A DNA stretch of 7,598 bases from Saprospiraceae bacterium. Its GTDB lineage: Bacteria > Bacteroidota > Bacteroidia > Chitinophagales > Saprospiraceae. The DNA is taken from NCBI GenBank assembly GCA_004297645.1, contig SCUG01000293.1, forward strand, positions 1 through 7,598, given 5' to 3'. Under the pieces are notes generated by a model. It saw nothing but the letters and a program-made list of their open reading frames with translations, made no database searches and was not told where the DNA came from. Each line of letters begins with the position of its first letter. The stretch's first letter is position 1. This document shows positions 4,591-7,598 of the stretch, in pieces. Position numbers and translations under genes: made by a program.

Positions 4591-6480
4591 ATGGCTGACA
4601 TCATTCAGCTCTTGCCCGAATCAATAGCCAATCAGATTGCTGCGGGGGAAGTCGTGCAGCGGCCGGCCTCGGTCGTGAAAGAGTTGCTGGAAAACGCCAT
4701 TGATGCAGGATGTACCAGCATCAAGCTCATCGTGAAAGAAGCAGGCAAGGCGCTGGTTCAGGTCATAGACAACGGCTGCGGTATGTCGGAGACCGATGCC
4801 CGAATGTGTTTTGAGCGGCACGCCACCTCGAAAATACGGGAAGCAAAAGACTTGTTTTCCATCCGCACGATGGGCTTCAGGGGCGAGGCCTTAGCTTCCA
4901 TCGCCGCCATTGCGCAGGTGGAGATGCGCACCCGCCTCCACAATAATGAATTGGGCACCCGCCTCGTCATCGAAGGCTCGCAGGTGCTCACGCAGGAGCC
5001 TTGCCAATGTACCGCCGGCACCAACATTCAAGTAAAAAACCTTTTTTACAACGTACCGGCCCGGCGCAATTTCCTAAAATCAAATGCCATAGAAATGCGC
5101 CATCTCCTCGATGAATTTCAGCGGGTGGCACTGGCCAATGTGGAGGTTTTTTTCTCCCTGCACCACAACGACACGGAGATATTCCACCTCCCGCCCGGCC
5201 AATTGCGCCAGCGCATCGTCGGGACTTTTGGCAAAGCCTCCAACCCCAAATTAGTGCAGGTGAGAGAAGAAACAGATGCCATGACTGTGGAGGGCTACAT
5301 AGGCAAGCCGGAGTTTGCCCGCAAAAACCGGGGCGAACAGCTATTTTTTGTCAATCATCGCTTTATAAAAAGCGGCTACCTGCACCATGCCGTGATGTCG
5401 GCATACGAGGACCTGATACAAAAAGACTCCTACCCCATGTACGTGCTTTTTATTGAAATGGACCCCGCCAGGATTGACATCAACGTGCACCCCACCAAAC
5501 AGGAAATTAAGTTCGACGACGAGCGCCTCGTGTACAATTATTTGAAAGTAGCCGTGCGCCATGCACTGGGGCGGTATAGCCTCATGCCCACGCTGGATTT
5601 CGAGCAAGAGGCTAGCTTTTCACCTACCCAAAATTTCGGGTTGCCCTTCGAAGTGCCAGGGCAGGAAACCTTTGAAAGAGAACTCTCCGGCACCAGCCAA
5701 AGCGAGTCTCATGAAAATACGAATACCCCCGGATTTGGCGGTGGCGGCCAGGGGACTTCGCAGCGCGATTGGCGAAAACTCTTCGAAGGGATTGACGAAC
5801 TGGAAGAGGAGATGAGCAACAACAGCGCTGATGCGGAAGGCACCATCACCATCCAAAGCAATATCTCGAACACCAACGAGATGGGTGACGGCAATGCCTC
5901 TTTCACCAAAATCCAAAAAGAACCCTATCAGGTTCACGGCACGTACATAATCAACCACATCAAGTCGGGTTTTTTACTGATAGACCAACAGGCCGCACAC
6001 GAGCGCATACTCTTCGAAAAGTTCCTCGAAGTGCTGGACAACCGGCAAGCTTTCACCCAAAAAGACCTGTTCCCAAAAACGATCATCCTGGCACCTGCCG
6101 ACGCCGTCTTGATGCACGAGATTTTACCACACATCAATTTGCTCGGTTTCGACATTCAGCCGTTTGGAAACGACGCCTTCGTCATCCAGGGCATTCCGGC
6201 CGAGTTGGTGGGCAGCCAGGATGAAGTGAAGCTCATCGAAACACTGCTTTACCAATACAAACGCAACGTAGAGCTGAATCTGAATATCACCGAAAACCTC
6301 GCCCGCTCGCTGGCCCGCAGTGCCGCCATCAAACGGGGGCAACCCCTCGAAGTACGGGAAATGCGGGAGCTTATTGACCAACTGTTTGCCTGTGCCATGC
6401 CTTTCAAAAGCCCATCGGGCCGCAACTGTTTTATAACCTATGATATGGAAACGCTGGAAAAAAACTTCAAGGCTGGCTGA
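4591..6480 (+). CDS. mutL: DNA mismatch repair protein MutL
   Basis: A 629-residue mismatch-repair ATPase that links MutS mismatch recognition to strand removal. The GHKL ATPase domain (~1-330) is intact: E31-LLEN35-AIDAG (catalytic Glu, Mg-binding Asn), DNGCGM (60-65), ATSKI (78-82), GFRGEAL (95-101) and NVHPTK (298-303). A polar, Gly/Ser/Asn-rich linker covers ~335-443. The C-terminal dimerisation domain starts near YQVHGTYII. Residues that build the metal-dependent endonuclease of many MutL homologues are altered: DQHA-x2-E becomes D465-QQAAHE, the ACR-type motif reads ARS (575-577), and CPHGRP reads S607-PSGRN. This suggests weak or no endonuclease activity of the usual kind, or a lineage-specific metal site. 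There is no Shine-Dalgarno before the ATG. It is the last gene of the run. Confidence 0.97.
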   Translation: MADIIQLLPESIANQIAAGEVVQRPASVVKELLENAIDAGCTSIKLIVKEAGKALVQVIDNGCGMSETDARMCFERHATSKIREAKDLFSIRTMGFRGEALASIAAIAQVEMRTRLHNNELGTRLVIEGSQVLTQEPCQCTAGTNIQVKNLFYNVPARRNFLKSNAIEMRHLLDEFQRVALANVEVFFSLHHNDTEIFHLPPGQLRQRIVGTFGKASNPKLVQVREETDAMTVEGYIGKPEFARKNRGEQLFFVNHRFIKSGYLHHAVMSAYEDLIQKDSYPMYVLFIEMDPARIDINVHPTKQEIKFDDERLVYNYLKVAVRHALGRYSLMPTLDFEQEASFSPTQNFGLPFEVPGQETFERELSGTSQSESHENTNTPGFGGGGQGTSQRDWRKLFEGIDELEEEMSNNSADAEGTITIQSNISNTNEMGDGNASFTKIQKEPYQVHGTYIINHIKSGFLLIDQQAAHERILFEKFLEVLDNRQAFTQKDLFPKTIILAPADAVLMHEILPHINLLGFDIQPFGNDAFVIQGIPAELVGSQDEVKLIETLLYQYKRNVELNLNITENLARSLARSAAIKRGQPLEVREMRELIDQLFACAMPFKSPSGRNCFITYDMETLEKNFKAG

Positions 6481-6490
6481 GGCTGGCCAC

Positions 6491-6526
6491 AAAAAAAGAA
6501 TGATGAATGCAGCACGCACTCATCAT
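6491..6526 (-). terminator. Intrinsic terminator of the DUF2911 gene
   Basis: The arms 6500-6510 and 6516-6526 form an 11-bp stem with one A-C mismatch and a 5-nt loop (AGCAC). Read on the minus strand, the hairpin is followed by TTC and then seven T residues (6497 to 6491), the form expected of an intrinsic terminator about 30 nt beyond the DUF2911 stop. No T-tract follows on the plus strand, so it should not stop mutL transcription efficiently, and no other mutL terminator is visible. The stem is not GC-rich, so it is moderately strong. Confidence 0.65.
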
Positions 6527-6555
6527 CCCTCGGTGTTTCCTGAAAAATTGCAGAT

Positions 6556-7404
6556 TTACATTTTCTTCCACCCGGCGATGGACTCGGTGTTCATCCGCTC
6601 GTATTCTTTATTCCCGGCCACGGTTGCCATTTGCTTCGATTTTTCGGCCACCTCGATGGCTTCGGCATAGTTTCCCATTTTGGCTAAGCAGAGGGCCTCT
6701 TGGCGCAACGTCCAGAAGCGGGGGTTCATTTCGTTGCTTTTGTGCAGCCACTCGTGGGCCTGCTTGAGGTCTTTGCCCGAATCCATGTAATAGCGGCCGG
6801 CGGCGTAGTAGTCGTCAGCATTGGGGCCGGCCATTGCGCTTTTGATGGCAGCGCTGACCACCTCTTCGGTGTTCAGTCCCACCTCGAATTCGACACGTGT
6901 CTTTTCCCAGATGAGGATAATGGAGCAGGCATTATCGCTCAGGTTGCCCACATTGATAGCAAAAGACTCCACAGAAAATGGCATTGCTTGGGGTTTTACC
7001 TTGAAACGCACTGCTTCCTTGGACGCGTCGTATTTTTCCGGAGTTCCCCAGTTTTCAGCGTCGGTGTAAAAAATAACTTCCCATTCGCCGGGGTTGGGCA
7101 CGGTGTACAGCGCATAGGTTCCGGCCTTGAGTTCTTTGCCACCGATGGTCACTTTGTCGCTGAAAGTGACGGTGGTATTTTTATTGGCACCGGTGCGCCA
7201 CATTTCGCCCCAAGGCAGCAACCCGCCAAAAATGGTGCGGCCTTTAACGCTGGGCCTGCTGTATTCGATGGTGATGTCGGTGAGACCAGCCCTCTGGGTC
7301 ATTTTGCAAAACGGGCTGGGAGCCGGTGTTTCGATTTGTGCACTGGCGGTTTGGAAGACAGCCAAAACTGCCAAAGCTGTGAGAGTGAGCAATACTTTTT
7401 TCAT
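6556..7404 (-). CDS. Secreted DUF2911 protein with TPR-like C-terminus
   Basis: A 282-residue exported protein of unknown function. Residues 1-22 are a signal peptide (MKK, hydrophobic core, TASA before Q23), so it should be periplasmic; no lipobox cysteine sits at the cut site. Residues ~30-175 form the DUF2911 domain, common in Bacteroidota. Its conserved motifs are YSRPSVKGRTIFGG (48-61), WGEMWRTGANKNTT (65-78), IGGKELKAGTYALYTVP (87-103) and a likely closing strand IILIWEKTRVEFEV (162-175). Residues ~195-262 contain helix pairs of TPR type (YYAAGRYYMDSG; AHEWLHKSNEMNPRFWTLRQEAL; MGNYAEAIEVAEKSK), which usually bind other proteins. The ATG at 7404 gives a perfect signal peptide. On the minus strand, TTATTTTG (7437-7430) lies 25 nt before the start and resembles the Bacteroidota -7 box TAnnTTTG with one mismatch, but no -33 TTTG is visible. 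Confidence 0.9.
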   Translation of the reverse strand: MKKVLLTLTALAVLAVFQTASAQIETPAPSPFCKMTQRAGLTDITIEYSRPSVKGRTIFGGLLPWGEMWRTGANKNTTVTFSDKVTIGGKELKAGTYALYTVPNPGEWEVIFYTDAENWGTPEKYDASKEAVRFKVKPQAMPFSVESFAINVGNLSDNACSIILIWEKTRVEFEVGLNTEEVVSAAIKSAMAGPNADDYYAAGRYYMDSGKDLKQAHEWLHKSNEMNPRFWTLRQEALCLAKMGNYAEAIEVAEKSKQMATVAGNKEYERMNTESIAGWKKM

Positions 7405-7457
7405 CTGAAATTGATTTTAGGTACGTGCACAAAATAAGATGTGTGTTTGAGGCTGTA

Positions 7458-7598
7458 TCATAAGTCATCGCTAAAAAATTGTGACCAAATTCTTCAACAC
7501 TGATGCACAGAAACACAGAGTTGAGTTTGGTTCTCTGTGCCTCCGTGTCTCTGTGTTGAAATAAAAATTGTCAAGCTAATTCCAGCGTTGACTTATGA
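7458..7598. mobile_element. MITE-like palindromic element with 14-nt terminal repeats
   Basis: A 141-bp non-coding segment that folds back on itself. The left end TCATAAGTCATCGC (7458-7471) and the right end GCGTTGACTTATGA (7585-7598) are inverted copies matching at 13 of 14 positions. Inside, 7493-7520 and 7533-7560 are inverted 28-nt arms matching at 22 of 28 positions around a 12-nt centre. The arms between the outer and inner pairs are AT-rich and less similar. There is no ORF of note. Terminal inverted repeats, small size and lack of coding capacity fit a non-autonomous mobile element or dispersed intergenic palindrome. The right boundary coincides with the window edge, so the element may extend further and no target-site duplication can be checked. 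CACAGAG-type intergenic repeats are familiar from other environmental genomes, but I cannot name a family. Confidence 0.6.

Noticed and set aside
6471..6487. Direct repeat GGCTGGC on both sides of the mutL stop codon
   Set aside because: A single 7-nt duplication is too short to carry meaning and is most likely chance.
6700..7437. 245-codon open frame on the plus strand opposite the DUF2911 gene
   Set aside because: The minus strand has a signal peptide, family motifs and a matching terminator; the plus frame has no recognisable domain and is a mirror of that gene's codon bias.
7493..7560. Possible CRISPR array from the repeated CACAGAG units
   Set aside because: The units are 8 nt with no spacers and are arranged as inverted arms; no cas genes are present.

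Overview
The window looks like an ordinary chromosomal segment of a member of Bacteroidota, probably from the Saprospiria/Chitinophagia side of the phylum. The evidence is a DUF2911 lipid/periplasm-type secreted protein, a Bacteroidota-type outer membrane beta-barrel, a MutL with a phylum-style C-terminus, and starts preceded by A-rich stretches instead of Shine-Dalgarno sequences. GC content is moderate. The lineage is inferred from protein style only. I found no rRNA, tRNA or CRISPR array.

Layout, left to right. Positions 1-334 hold no gene I can defend. They contain two adjacent GC-rich hairpins (83-145) that look like a REP-type intergenic repeat, and a weak hairpin in the leader of the next gene. 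A DUF937 (YidB-like) protein with two DxDxDG loops follows (335-964, +). It ends at a strong terminator that appears to work in both directions (1019-1080). A possible 56-residue minus-strand ORF (1099-1269) comes next, then a secreted outer membrane beta-barrel protein (1286-1915, +). rsmG (16S rRNA m7G527 methyltransferase) is convergent with it (1972-2601, -). A 198-bp divergent spacer separates rsmG from a tightly packed plus-strand run: a GlsB/YeaQ/YmgE small membrane protein, a GT4-type glycosyltransferase, a 106-residue single-pass membrane protein and mutL (2800-6480, gaps of 14, 1 and 18 nt). A minus-strand DUF2911 gene with a TPR-like tail (6556-7404) converges on mutL, with its own terminator between them. 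The window ends in a 141-bp imperfect palindrome (7458-7598) with near-identical 14-nt ends and internal 8-nt CAC-type repeats; it looks like a non-autonomous (MITE-like) mobile or intergenic repeat.

The genes mix housekeeping functions (rRNA modification, mismatch repair) with envelope functions (beta-barrel, membrane proteins, glycosyltransferase, periplasmic protein). No defence island or specialised pathway is apparent. The points most worth following up are the terminal palindromic element, the altered endonuclease motifs of MutL, and the GC-hairpin pair near the left edge.
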